A stretch of 64,000 nucleotides of DNA. It comes from Algicola sp. (GTDB lineage Bacteria > Bacteroidota > Bacteroidia > Flavobacteriales > Flavobacteriaceae). Shown here in pieces: positions 8,907 to 17,347 of the stretch; the stretch's first letter is position 1, and each line of letters opens with the position of its first letter. A program made the position numbers and the translations under genes. The notes under the pieces are model-generated. The model was not told the origin of the DNA, did not search any database, and worked only from the letters and a program-made list of their open reading frames with translations. The DNA is taken from contig JAAEZI010000001.1 in NCBI GenBank assembly GCA_018222915.1, positions 77,082 through 141,081 on the forward strand, read 5' to 3'.

Positions 8907-9433
8907 ATGTCTTTTAATTTATTTAAGTTTTGTTTTGCTTTTTCTACCTTTCGCTCTAGATCTTCCAATCTTTTTTGCCATTTCTCTTCGTCTCTAGGTG
9001 ATAATTTTCCATCCGCTAATAATCGTTGGTATTTTTCTTGTTTATCCTGTAATTTTCTCTTAGCCTTCGTGAAATCATCTCTCGCATCCTTTAGTTTTTC
9101 ACGTTGCTTCTCTAAGGCTTTTTGCTTTTTTTCTAAGGCTTTTTCTTTCCGTTTTGCTTCCTCCTGAATTTTTTCTAATTCCTCTTGTTTTTTCTCTAAA
9201 GCCTCTTGACGTTCTTCAGTAGCCTTTCGCGCTGCCATTTTTTCTTCAAGGGTTTTATTGATGATTTCCTTTTCATTCTTGGTCAGTTGGTCTGTGACGT
9301 CTTCACCATTACGCATAAATGTATCGCCTTTGACTTCATAAATTTTACCATCGTTGGTAATAACCTGTTCTGAACTACCACAAGATACTAAAATGCTTAT
9401 AAAAATAAGCGTCAAGAGTTTTTCAAATTTCAT
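8903..9433 (-). CDS. K/E-rich coiled-coil lipoprotein, paralogue of the next gene downstream
   Basis: Starting at the ATG at 9433 gives MKFEKLLTLIFISILVSCGS, a lipoprotein signal with cysteine 18; a longer GTG start would bury the lipobox. The mature protein repeats the plan of its neighbour: DGKIYEVKGDTFMRNGEDVT, then a Lys/Glu/Arg/Ala coiled coil, then KLSPRDEEKWQKRLEDLE. It overlaps the next gene by 4 bp (ATGA), so the two are probably translationally coupled. One partner is lipid-anchored and the other soluble, which suggests a periplasmic heteromeric coiled coil. Function unknown. Confidence 0.82.
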   Translation of the reverse strand: MKFEKLLTLIFISILVSCGSSEQVITNDGKIYEVKGDTFMRNGEDVTDQLTKNEKEIINKTLEEKMAARKATEERQEALEKKQEELEKIQEEAKRKEKALEKKQKALEKQREKLKDARDDFTKAKRKLQDKQEKYQRLLADGKLSPRDEEKWQKRLEDLERKVEKAKQNLNKLKDI

Positions 9434-9511
9434 AGATATATATATGTTGGTTCCTATTATAATAAACACAATGTTCTTAGATAAGTCACCGATTTAAAAA
9501 AGATTTAACAT

Positions 9512-10657
9512 TTAAATGGCGTTCAGAATTTCTGCTGCTTTTTGTAAAGTTTCCTCAGTTTTAGCGAAGCAAAAACGCAAGACTTTGTCATCACGATTTT
9601 GATCGTTAAATACAGAAAGCGGAATGGAAGCAATGCCTTCTTCAATCGTTAAGTGTTTTGCAAAGGCTATATCTGATTTTTCAGTGATTTCTGAAAAATC
9701 CAAGACCTGAAAATAGGTGCCTTTTGAAGGGGTGAATTTAAATCGAGAATGACGAATAAGCTTTAAAAAATAATCTCTTTTCTCTTGATAAAATTCAGAT
9801 AAGCCTGTGTAATGATCGGGTGTTTTTAAATACTCGGCCAAAGCAACCTGCGTAGGGTGGTTTACTGAAAACACATTAAACTGATGGACATTTCGAAATG
9901 CTTCCATTAAAGGTTTCGGCGCACAGCAATACCCAATTTTCCAACCCGTATTATGAAATGTTTTCCCAAAAGAGGCTGTAATAAAACTGCGTTCTTTTAG
10001 CTTTGGGAACCGACAAACACTTTGGTGGATTTCACCATCAAAAATTATATGCTCGTACACTTCATCACTTAGTATGATAATATCTGTATTGTCGGTTAGT
10101 GCTTGTAGTTTCAGCATATCTTTCTCGCTCATAACAGTACCACTTGGATTATGAGGTGTATTGATTATAATCAATTTGGTTTGGCTTGTGATGTTTTTCG
10201 CAACTGCTTGCCAATCTATAAGATAATCTGGCGCCTTAAGGGGAATCGAAATTGTTTTTCCACCATTGAGTTCTATGGCAGGTTGGTAACAATCATAAGC
10301 CGGTTTAAAAATAATGACTTCATCACCAGGCTTGACAAATGTGGAAATGATTGTAAAAATAGCTTGAGTGGCTCCAGCGGTCACCGTAATTTCTGTTTCA
10401 GGATGGTAACTTGTATTATAAAGGCCTTCAAATTTTTTGGAAATTGACTCGCGTAACGCAAACACACCTGGCATTGGCGCATATTGATTTTTACCCGAAT
10501 TCATAGCTTTTGTTACGGCCTGGATAAGTACTGGGTCACTTTTGAAGTTTGGAAAACCTTGTGATAAGTTAATAGCATTGTGCTTCTGAGCTAAGGCGCT
10601 CATAATTGAAAAAATAGAGGTTTCGACTGACGTTAGTTTCGGTTGTATCTGCATCAT
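9512..10657 (-). CDS. Methionine-type aminotransferase (PLP fold type I, YbdL-like)
   Basis: PLP-dependent aminotransferase of the kynurenine/glutamine transaminase subgroup. It is expected to convert 4-methylthio-2-oxobutyrate to methionine, with glutamine as likely donor. Visible are the substrate-binding INLSQGFPNF near 29-38, NPSG at 170-173, D198 and Y201 of the cofactor pocket, and the Schiff-base lysine K232 in ASFGKTFHNTGWKIGY. Two adjacent ATG codons (10657 and 10654) are possible starts; a TATCTTTA -7 box lies 1 nt before the first and 4 nt before the second. It heads the operon ending in omega-amidase, which supports the assignment. Full length at 381 residues. Confidence 0.92.
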   Translation of the reverse strand: MMQIQPKLTSVETSIFSIMSALAQKHNAINLSQGFPNFKSDPVLIQAVTKAMNSGKNQYAPMPGVFALRESISKKFEGLYNTSYHPETEITVTAGATQAIFTIISTFVKPGDEVIIFKPAYDCYQPAIELNGGKTISIPLKAPDYLIDWQAVAKNITSQTKLIIINTPHNPSGTVMSEKDMLKLQALTDNTDIIILSDEVYEHIIFDGEIHQSVCRFPKLKERSFITASFGKTFHNTGWKIGYCCAPKPLMEAFRNVHQFNVFSVNHPTQVALAEYLKTPDHYTGLSEFYQEKRDYFLKLIRHSRFKFTPSKGTYFQVLDFSEITEKSDIAFAKHLTIEEGIASIPLSVFNDQNRDDKVLRFCFAKTEETLQKAAEILNAI

Positions 10658-10658
10658 G

Positions 10659-10666
10659 TAAAGATA
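10659..10666 (-). promoter_or_regulatory. -7-like box (TATCTTTA) abutting the aminotransferase start
   Basis: The minus strand reads TATCTTTA, one base from TAnnTTTG. It ends 4 nt before the second of two in-frame ATGs. No -33 TTG is seen at the usual spacing. Confidence 0.35.
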
Positions 10667-10715
10667 CTAATATTGATTGGTCATAATAATTTGAGTCAAA
10701 AAGAGTTCTTATTTT

Positions 10716-11513
10716 ATGAAACCAGCCTGTTATAAAGTCCTGTTAATCGTATTATTAGTTAGCTTGATAAATTGTCAATCTTCCTCGGAAAAGCCAGTGG
10801 TTATGGAACTCACTGAACAGACTGTCATATCAGAAAAGCCAGATCTCATAAAAACACCTTCCATGGATTCCGTTAAACTCGGTCTTAATTTTAAGCCGAT
10901 GGGACGTTATCAAGACATTTTGGAAGCTATCGAAACCGATAGAAGATTTTTTAAACAATTTTACGCTACACAAAAAACTAAAGCCATTGATAGTGTTTCC
11001 AATTATCTTTATACAACCTTGTTGAATGAGCTTGTGCCGCATTGGTATGGCACCGAATGGGATTTTAACGGTTATACCAATGTTCCAAATAAAGGGGAAA
11101 TTGCCTGTGGTTATTTTGTGTCTACAACACTCAAGCATTTAGGTTTTGACTTAAATCGCTACAAAATGGCACAACAAGCAGGTTTGCTAGAAGCTCAAGT
11201 TTTACAACCCAAATCGGAACTTAGATCCTTTTCCAATAAATCATTTGAGGTTTTAAAACAACAACTCAATGCTGTTTATAGCAATGGTATTTATTTTGTG
11301 GGACTCGATAATCATGTAGGTTATGTCCTGATAAAAAACAAGGAATTATATTTTTTACATTCTAGTTATTGTGATGATAAGGTCGTGATTGAATTGGCCG
11401 AGACATCACCTTGTTTCTCTTCAAATTATTATGTATTTGCAGAAATATCAACAAATAGAGCACTCTTGAAGAAGTGGCTATTTAAAGAGCACTTACCAGT
11501 ACCGCTCCAATAA
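10716..11513 (+). CDS. Lipoprotein with possible NlpC/P60-like cysteine peptidase fold
   Basis: The lipoprotein signal is MKPACYKVLLIVLLVSLINC with lipobox cysteine 20. The mature part contains PNKGEIACGYFVSTTLKHLGF, where C131 at the start of a helix is followed about 70 residues later by H200 in a strand (GLDNHVGYVLI), then FLHSSYCDD. A Cys at a helix start followed by His-Val-Gly in a strand is the layout of papain-like NlpC/P60 or CHAP amidases, so a cell-wall or peptide hydrolase is possible. This is inference; I do not recognise a named family. Divergent from the aminotransferase operon; convergent with ahcY. Confidence 0.7.
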   Translation: MKPACYKVLLIVLLVSLINCQSSSEKPVVMELTEQTVISEKPDLIKTPSMDSVKLGLNFKPMGRYQDILEAIETDRRFFKQFYATQKTKAIDSVSNYLYTTLLNELVPHWYGTEWDFNGYTNVPNKGEIACGYFVSTTLKHLGFDLNRYKMAQQAGLLEAQVLQPKSELRSFSNKSFEVLKQQLNAVYSNGIYFVGLDNHVGYVLIKNKELYFLHSSYCDDKVVIELAETSPCFSSNYYVFAEISTNRALLKKWLFKEHLPVPLQ

Positions 11514-11524
11514 GCGATTATAAA

Positions 11525-11551
11525 AAAGCCCTTACTAATGGTAAGGGCTTT
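11525..11551. terminator. Terminator between convergent lipoprotein gene and ahcY
   Basis: An 11-bp perfect stem (aaagcccttac 11525-11535 / gtaagggcttt 11541-11551) with loop taatg. The T-run is better on the minus strand, so it chiefly ends ahcY, though it may act in both directions. Confidence 0.85.
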
Positions 11552-11581
11552 AATGGGATACGTTTATTTAAAAACAATTAA

Positions 11582-12895
11582 TTAGTATCTGTAATGTTCC
11601 GGTTTGTAAGGACCTTCAACAGTAACACCAATGTATTCTGCTTGATAGTCTTTTAACTCTGTAAGTTCGACACCAATTTTTTCTAAGTGTAACTTTGCTA
11701 CTTTTTCATCGAGATGTTTTGGTAACATGTACACATCGTTTTCATACTTATCACTGTGATTCCAAAGTTCAATCTGTGCTAATGTTTGGTTTGTAAACGA
11801 GTTACTCATTACAAAACTAGGGTGACCTGTAGCACAACCAAGGTTGACTAATCGTCCTTCAGCCAATACGATGATATCCTTTCCATCGATGGTGTATTTG
11901 TCAACTTGCGGCTTGATGGTGTTTTTAGTATTTCCGTAGTGCTCATTTAACCATGCCATTTGGATTTCATTGTCGAAATGTCCTATATTACAAACAATAG
12001 TCTTGTCTTTCATTCCCTTGAAGTGTTCAGCGCGCACAATATCTTTGTTTCCTGTCGTGGTAATCACGATATCAGCGTTAGCCAAAACAGTTTCCAGTTT
12101 TTTCACTTCAAAACCATCCATGGCAGCTTGAAGCGCACAAATTGGATCAATTTCAGTAACAGTAACGATACTACCAGCTCCTTTAAAAGACGCTGCCGTT
12201 CCTTTTCCAACATCGCCATATCCGCAAACAACCACGCGTTTTCCTGCAAGCATAACATCAGTTGCACGACGAATAGCGTCTACAGCACTCTCTCTACATC
12301 CGTATTTATTATCAAATTTTGACTTCGTTACAGAATCATTAACATTGATAGCTGGCATAGGAAGCGTTCCTTTTTTTACACGCTCATAGAGCCTGTGAAC
12401 ACCTGTAGTGGTTTCTTCAGAAAGTCCTTTGATACCAGATGCTAATTCAGGGTATTTATCTAAAACCATATTGGTTAAATCTCCACCATCATCAAGAATC
12501 ATATTTAATGGTTTACGATCTTCACCGAAGAATAAGGTTTGCTCAATACACCAATCAAATTCTTCTTCAGTCATATCTTTCCAAGCATAAACTGCTGTTC
12601 CGGCATCAGCAATGGCCGCTGCAGCTTGATCTTGTGTTGAGAAAATGTTGCAAGAACTCCAAGTTACTTCTGCACCTAAGGCTTGTAAAGTCTCAATAAG
12701 CACCGCAGTTTGAATAGTCATATGCAAACACCCAGCAATTCGAGCACCTTTAAGGGGCTGTTCATTCTTGTATTCTTCACGAAGACTCATTAGTCCAGGC
12801 ATTTCTGCTTCTGCCAATTCAATTTCTTTTCTTCCCCAAGCGGCAAGAGACATGTCTTTTACTTTGTAAGGAACGTAAGTCATAGTTTTATCCAT
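11582..12895 (-). CDS. ahcY: Adenosylhomocysteinase
   Basis: Hydrolyses S-adenosylhomocysteine to adenosine and homocysteine in the cytoplasm, relieving product inhibition of methyltransferases and feeding the methionine cycle. The protein is full length (437 residues). It has the substrate domain with [20 protein letters not shown], the catalytic lysine/aspartate region [19 protein letters not shown], the NAD-binding CGYGDVGKG loop, and the C-terminal [11 protein letters not shown] ending whose Lys and Tyr reach the neighbouring subunit's NAD. Preceded by a good -7 box (12997-13004) and a leader of about 95 nt. Functionally linked to the aminotransferase/omega-amidase operon nearby. Confidence 0.98.
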   Translation of the reverse strand: MDKTMTYVPYKVKDMSLAAWGRKEIELAEAEMPGLMSLREEYKNEQPLKGARIAGCLHMTIQTAVLIETLQALGAEVTWSSCNIFSTQDQAAAAIADAGTAVYAWKDMTEEEFDWCIEQTLFFGEDRKPLNMILDDGGDLTNMVLDKYPELASGIKGLSEETTTGVHRLYERVKKGTLPMPAINVNDSVTKSKFDNKYGCRESAVDAIRRATDVMLAGKRVVVCGYGDVGKGTAASFKGAGSIVTVTEIDPICALQAAMDGFEVKKLETVLANADIVITTTGNKDIVRAEHFKGMKDKTIVCNIGHFDNEIQMAWLNEHYGNTKNTIKPQVDKYTIDGKDIIVLAEGRLVNLGCATGHPSFVMSNSFTNQTLAQIELWNHSDKYENDVYMLPKHLDEKVAKLHLEKIGVELTELKDYQAEYIGVTVEGPYKPEHYRY

Positions 12896-12996
12896 TTGTC
12901 TTTTTTCTAAAATTTTATATCAATATTGCTTTGGTTTTAGAGCTTAAAATTGGTTAAATTCGCTCTTCTAAACACGTAATTTCGCTAAATGCTGTG

Positions 12997-13004
12997 CAAA
13001 GATA
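12997..13004 (-). promoter_or_regulatory. ahcY promoter -7 box (TATCTTTG)
   Basis: The minus strand reads TATCTTTG followed by CA, an exact TAnnTTTG match. The implied transcript has a leader of roughly 95 nt. Within the leader a weak bulged hairpin (agagc...ttaa / ttaa-gctct) is possible. I do not see a recognised SAH or SAM riboswitch. Confidence 0.6.
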
Positions 13005-13027
13005 ACTATTAAGTTTCAGATAATTAA

Positions 13028-13654
13028 ATGCCACTTTATAAAACTATTCATCAAAATCCTCAGACCACAATCAAAATTTGGAAGATTACCGAATCTTATG
13101 ATGTTTTGATGGAGCCATTAGACCTCAAACCAAATAGTCTGGAACGTGTTCTTGGGATGAAAAGTGAACTGCATCAACGAGGGTTTTTGAGTGTGCGTCA
13201 TTTATTAAGAGATTTTGGTTATACAGATCAGGATTTGTATTATGATGCTAATGGCAAACCACATCTAAAAGATGGCAAGCATATTTCAATTACGCATTCG
13301 TTTACGTTTTCAGGTGTTATCATAAGTGATTCGGAAGTGGGTATTGATATTGAAATGCAAAGAGACAAGATTGCTATTATCGCCAAGAAGTTTGTGGATT
13401 ATGAGTTTAACTACTTATCAAAAAACGATGAAGATTACGTTAAAAAACTTACCGTGATTTGGGGAATCAAAGAATCGCTTTACAAGTTATTCGCCACGCC
13501 TGGAATGCTATTTAGAGAGCATTTTTTAGTCATTCCTTTTATGTTGAACGATGGCGAAACCATTGCTTGGATTGATTACAAAAATAAAAAATACAGATAC
13601 CAAACGTTTTTCCTAGAGTTTGAAGGGTTTACTTGTGCTTATGTAACAACTTAA
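13028..13654 (+). CDS. 4'-phosphopantetheinyl transferase superfamily protein (Sfp-like)
   Basis: Transfers phosphopantetheine from CoA to a carrier-protein serine. The metal-binding pair D107/E109 lies in GIDIEMQRDK, and the second signature W145..K148-E149-S150-L-Y-K153 (IWGIKESLYKLF) is intact. At 208 residues it is of the Sfp/EntD size class rather than the short AcpS class. First gene of a tight plus-strand operon; its stop shares a base with the next start (TAATG). The target carrier protein is not in the window. Confidence 0.88.
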   Translation: MPLYKTIHQNPQTTIKIWKITESYDVLMEPLDLKPNSLERVLGMKSELHQRGFLSVRHLLRDFGYTDQDLYYDANGKPHLKDGKHISITHSFTFSGVIISDSEVGIDIEMQRDKIAIIAKKFVDYEFNYLSKNDEDYVKKLTVIWGIKESLYKLFATPGMLFREHFLVIPFMLNDGETIAWIDYKNKKYRYQTFFLEFEGFTCAYVTT

Positions 13655-14385
13655 TGGGACTGGTCTATAACAACATATTGGCGTCAATCGCACAAAGAGA
13701 AAAAGGGTTAGCTGTCTTAATTGATCCAGACAAAGCCATTTTGAAAGACCTTCCTGAATTTTTAAAAAAGTTACATCATTCTATTGCCACACATATTTTT
13801 GTAGGAGGGAGTACAGTTGATGATGCAGCCACTCAGATTTTAGTGAATGAATTAAAAAATCTTACGAAGTTGCCAGTGGTGTTGTTTCCTGGTGACATCA
13901 CTCAAATTACCAATCAAGCTGATGCCTTGTTATTTTTATCATTGCTCTCTGGTGATAATCCAGAGTATCTTATTGGTCAACATGTAAAAGCAGCCTCTAA
14001 ATTAAGAGTGTCGCCATTGGAAGTGATACCTACAGGATATATTTTAATTGAAAATGGCAAACCAACATCGGTACAGCGTGTGACGCAAACACATCCCATT
14101 CCAAGAGAGGATCAACAACGCATAAGAGATACAGCTAAGGCTGGTGAACTATTAGGGATGAAGCTCATTTATTTAGAGGCAGGAAGTGGTGCCTTGCATC
14201 CTGTGCCGCATGAAATCATTAGCTTTGTAAAAAAGGACCTAAATATTCCTTTAATTGTTGGTGGAGGTATCAGGTCAATTCAACAATTAGACGAAGCTTA
14301 TGATGCTGGTGCTGATTTGGTAGTCATTGGGACTGCTTTTGAGGAGGACACCTCTTTTTTTGAACACTTAAAAACAAGCAAATGA
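13654..14385 (+). CDS. Geranylgeranylglyceryl/heptaprenylglyceryl phosphate synthase (PcrB family)
   Basis: TIM-barrel prenyltransferase joining a polyprenyl diphosphate to sn-glycerol 1-phosphate, as in archaeal lipid synthesis; Bacteroidota carry a well-known bacterial version. Motifs: AVLIDPDKA near 20-28 (Mg and phosphate site), HIFVGGSTVDD, IPTGYILIENGKPTSV, YLEAGSGA, and LIVGGGIRS for phosphate binding. ATG 13654 overlaps the preceding stop by one base and gives the expected N-terminus (MGLVYNNILASI); an upstream in-frame TTG lies deep in the previous gene. Product chain length and use in this organism are unknown. Confidence 0.92.
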   Translation: MGLVYNNILASIAQREKGLAVLIDPDKAILKDLPEFLKKLHHSIATHIFVGGSTVDDAATQILVNELKNLTKLPVVLFPGDITQITNQADALLFLSLLSGDNPEYLIGQHVKAASKLRVSPLEVIPTGYILIENGKPTSVQRVTQTHPIPREDQQRIRDTAKAGELLGMKLIYLEAGSGALHPVPHEIISFVKKDLNIPLIVGGGIRSIQQLDEAYDAGADLVVIGTAFEEDTSFFEHLKTSK

Positions 14386-14642
14386 ACATATCTGTAGAAT
14401 TAACTTTAACACCTTTACACGATACTTATGAACCTGCCATCATTCATTTTATCAAGCAGTTAAGGGTTTCTAATTTGAAGGTTTTGGAAAACCCCTTAAG
14501 TACTCAAGTATACGGTGATTACGATGAGGTCATGCGTGTTTTGACTACGGAAGTCAAAGCAGCATTTGAACTGATTGAGAGAGGCTTATTACATATGAAA
14601 ATCGTAAAATCTGATCGCTACGATTATGAACCCCATTTTTGA
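14382..14642 (+). CDS. Thiamine-binding protein (MTH1187/YkoF-like, UPF0045 family)
   Basis: A small 86-residue ferredoxin-like-fold protein of the MTH1187 family (MNISVELTLTPL, then STQVYGDYDEVMRVL). Members have been linked to binding thiamine or its precursors. It overlaps the preceding gene by 4 bp and the following PnuC-type transporter by 17 bp. With a TPP riboswitch and an outer-membrane receptor a few genes downstream, a role in thiamine handling at the inner membrane is likely. No signal peptide is seen, so the protein is probably cytoplasmic. Confidence 0.8.
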   Translation: MNISVELTLTPLHDTYEPAIIHFIKQLRVSNLKVLENPLSTQVYGDYDEVMRVLTTEVKAAFELIERGLLHMKIVKSDRYDYEPHF

Positions 14643-15267
14643 GTTTTTTTTAAACCCTTATAGAGAAAGGGATACTCATTTAATTGTGCTAGAAGCGATC
14701 GCTTTTGTCTTTGGGATTGCTAGTGTTGTTTATGCCAAAAAGGAAAATATATGGGTATATCCAACAGGACTCGTAGCCACTGTCATTACCGTATATATTT
14801 TTCTACAAGATGAATTGATGGGAGATATGATGATGAATTTTTACTATTCGATTATGAGTATTTATGGTTGGTGGAACTGGTCTCGAAAAAAGGAAGATGT
14901 TTATATAGTGCCTATTTCTAGTACGAATACCAAAGAAAAGCTTATTGGTTTCCTTATGTTTTTGGTCACTATGATTGTTACTTATTTGGTATATACCGCC
15001 TATGGTACAGAGATTAACACCTCAAATTATATCGATATTTTCACATCTGGTATATTTTTTACGGCGATGTGGTTTATGGCCAACAAAAAACTTGAAAATT
15101 GGACCTTATGGATTTTTGCTGATATTATTACCGTACCATTGTATGCCTATCGTGGTTGGGGTATGTTATCGCTACAATATTTAATTTTTACCGTCTTGGC
15201 AATCCAAGGCTATTTCGCATGGAAGAAGCGCTTAAACAATTCAAAAACGGAAATTCAGAGATCATAA
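14626..15267 (+). CDS. PnuC-family vitamin transporter, probably thiamine (PnuT)
   Basis: An inner-membrane facilitator with about seven helices. The PnuC signature is visible as YYSIMSIYGWWNW, IFTSGIFFTAMWFMANKKLENW and PLYAYRGWGMLSLQYLIFTVL. PnuC proteins import nicotinamide riboside, PnuT imports thiamine, and both rely on a downstream kinase to trap the substrate. The preceding thiamine-binding gene and the nearby TPP riboswitch argue for thiamine, while the following NadR-like kinase would fit nicotinamide riboside. I favour thiamine, at moderate confidence. It overlaps both neighbours. Confidence 0.85.
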   Translation: MNPIFEFFLNPYRERDTHLIVLEAIAFVFGIASVVYAKKENIWVYPTGLVATVITVYIFLQDELMGDMMMNFYYSIMSIYGWWNWSRKKEDVYIVPISSTNTKEKLIGFLMFLVTMIVTYLVYTAYGTEINTSNYIDIFTSGIFFTAMWFMANKKLENWTLWIFADIITVPLYAYRGWGMLSLQYLIFTVLAIQGYFAWKKRLNNSKTEIQRS

Positions 15268-15794
15268 AGGTCGTGCTGTTTGGTCCTGAATCTACTGGAA
15301 AGTCATCAATAGCTAAAGCATTAGCTCATCATTTTGACACGTCTTATGTTGAAGAATTCTCTCGTATCTATGCTGAAAAAAAAGCCAATCAAAACCAAGA
15401 ATTGACCAAAGTTGATGTCATGCCAATCGCCATTGGTCAAATGCAATTGGAGAACGAACAGGTCAAAAAAGTTAATGAATTATTGATTTGTGATACCGAT
15501 TTGTTAGAAACACAAGTATATTCGCAATATTATTATGATGGATTTTGTCCAGAGCTCATTGAAAAATATGCAAAGACAAATTCCTATGATTTGTATTTTT
15601 TGACTTACATTGATACGGTTTGGGAAGCCGATGGCATTCGTGATAGACCGCATAATAGATTAGAGCTTTTTAAACGATTTGAACAGGCACTGATAGCCAC
15701 AGGTAAACCTTATGTGATAGTAAAGGGGAATTTTGAGCAACGGCTAGAAACCTGTATCTTACATGTAGCAAAACTTTTAAAACAGAACCATTGA
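15219..15794 (+). CDS. NadR-like ATP-binding kinase partnered with the PnuC-family transporter
   Basis: P-loop kinase with Walker A FGPESTGKSSIAKALA, the NadR hallmark YVEEFSRIYAEK, LLICDTDLLETQVYSQYYYDG and the lid DGIRDRPHNRLELF. These are typical of the ribosylnicotinamide kinase domain of NadR without its adenylyltransferase domain. The ATG at 15219 lies 49 bp inside pnuC and gives a normal 191-residue protein. It probably phosphorylates the vitamin brought in by the adjacent transporter (nicotinamide riboside in the classical case). Here the vitamin may be thiamine, which would be a changed specificity. Confidence 0.85.
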   Translation: MEEALKQFKNGNSEIIKVVLFGPESTGKSSIAKALAHHFDTSYVEEFSRIYAEKKANQNQELTKVDVMPIAIGQMQLENEQVKKVNELLICDTDLLETQVYSQYYYDGFCPELIEKYAKTNSYDLYFLTYIDTVWEADGIRDRPHNRLELFKRFEQALIATGKPYVIVKGNFEQRLETCILHVAKLLKQNH

Positions 15795-17347
15795 AATTTT
15801 CAAATAAAGATATAGCACAAATAGAAGCTAAGGGGCTCACGGTAAAAAAGATTGAACAACAAATCGAACTTTTTGAAAATGGCTTACCTTTTTCAAATTT
15901 GGTATCCGAAGCTACAATAGGTAATGGCATTATACGACTATCAAATGATAAAATTTCAAAATACGTTGCTAGTTTTGAATCCAAGAAAGACGATATATCT
16001 ATTCTGAAATTTGTGCCAGCTTCTGGAGCGGCAACGCGCATGTTTAAATTCTTATTTAAGTTTCTTGAGGAATACGATATCAGCAAAGAGAGTATCAATT
16101 CTTATATCAATAGGAATAAAAATCAGGACTTGTCATTGTTTTTTATCGGACTTGAAAAGTTTCCTTTCTACCATATTGTTCAAGAAAAATTACAAGATAC
16201 CTATCCGGATTTTCAGACATTATCAATTAATGAACAGCGTTTAAAGTTCGTTAAAATGATGCTGGACGAGGATAAACTCGATTATGGTAATTATCCAAAA
16301 GGCTTATTGCCATTTCATGAGTATAAAAACCAAATAATTTCAACAGCTTTTGAAGAACACCTTTTTGAATCGGCATTGTATTCTTCTGAAGGTGAACCGA
16401 CCAAATTGCATTTTACGATTTCAGAAAAACACGAAGATAAGTTTGATTGCGAATTTAAGCGTATTGAAGAAAAGGTCGAAAAGAAAACGGGTTCAAAATT
16501 TGATATTTCATTCTCTTATCAAAAGCAAGCTACAGATACTATTGCCGTCACACCAAAAAACAAACCTTTTAGGAATGAGGATGGTTCCTTACTTTTTAGA
16601 CCTTCTGGTCACGGTGCCCTTATTGAAAATTTGAATGATCTAAAATCAGACATTATTTTTATTAAGAATATTGATAATGTGGTTGTCTATAAGTACAAAG
16701 ATGAGGTGGCTAAATACAAAAAGGTGTTGGCAGGTATTCTCTTAGATATACAGGAACAAGCGTTTAACTATTTAGAAATTCTAGAGGCTGATACCTTATC
16801 GGAAGATCAGTTGATAGAAATTGCAGAATTCTTAGCTAATAAAATGAATGTTCGAATTAGTTCAGAATTTGAAAAATATTCCTTGAAATACCAAATCGAA
16901 TATTTGGTTGAAAAACTCAATCGTCCTATTCGTGTCTGTGGTATGGTTAAAAATGAAGGAGAACCTGGAGGTGGTCCGTTTTGGGTGAAAGATGAAAGTG
17001 CGAATATCTCTTTACAAATTGTTGAGTCTGCTCAGATTAATAAAAAGAATAAGAATCAGAAAGCAATTTTAAAAAATGCGACACACTTTAATCCGGTGGA
17101 TATTGTTTGTGGGACTAAAAACTATCGAGGTGAAAAATTTGATCTGAGATCGTTTGTTGATTCCAAAGCCGCTTTTATCACAATGAAAACGAAAACTGGA
17201 AAAGATCTAAAGGCGCTGGAATTACCAGGTCTTTGGAATGGAAGCATGGCCAATTGGAATACCATTTTTGTTGAGGTGCCACTTATAACTTTTAATCCAG
17301 TTAAGACGGTTAATGATTTACTCAAAGCGCCACATCAAATTGAGTAA
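15791..17347 (+). CDS. DUF4301 family protein
   Basis: A cytoplasmic protein of 518 residues recognised as DUF4301. The N-terminal region has FVPASGAATRMFKFL, resembling the sugar-nucleotide-binding loop of nucleotidyltransferases (G-x-G-x-R). Later come HLFESALYSSEGEPTKLHFT, LFRPSGHGALIENLN, and a C-terminal block GGGPFWVKDESANISLQI. The conserved glycine/arginine loop suggests a nucleotidyltransferase-like fold, but no function has been established to my knowledge. TTG start overlapping the previous stop by 4 bp (TTGA). Embedded in the vitamin operon; it may be a passenger. Confidence 0.82.
   Translation: MKFSNKDIAQIEAKGLTVKKIEQQIELFENGLPFSNLVSEATIGNGIIRLSNDKISKYVASFESKKDDISILKFVPASGAATRMFKFLFKFLEEYDISKESINSYINRNKNQDLSLFFIGLEKFPFYHIVQEKLQDTYPDFQTLSINEQRLKFVKMMLDEDKLDYGNYPKGLLPFHEYKNQIISTAFEEHLFESALYSSEGEPTKLHFTISEKHEDKFDCEFKRIEEKVEKKTGSKFDISFSYQKQATDTIAVTPKNKPFRNEDGSLLFRPSGHGALIENLNDLKSDIIFIKNIDNVVVYKYKDEVAKYKKVLAGILLDIQEQAFNYLEILEADTLSEDQLIEIAEFLANKMNVRISSEFEKYSLKYQIEYLVEKLNRPIRVCGMVKNEGEPGGGPFWVKDESANISLQIVESAQINKKNKNQKAILKNATHFNPVDIVCGTKNYRGEKFDLRSFVDSKAAFITMKTKTGKDLKALELPGLWNGSMANWNTIFVEVPLITFNPVKTVNDLLKAPHQIE

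Noticed and set aside
12896-12996. SAH or SAM riboswitch in the ahcY leader
   Set aside because: Only a weak bulged hairpin is present; the conserved cores of known SAH/SAM aptamers are absent.
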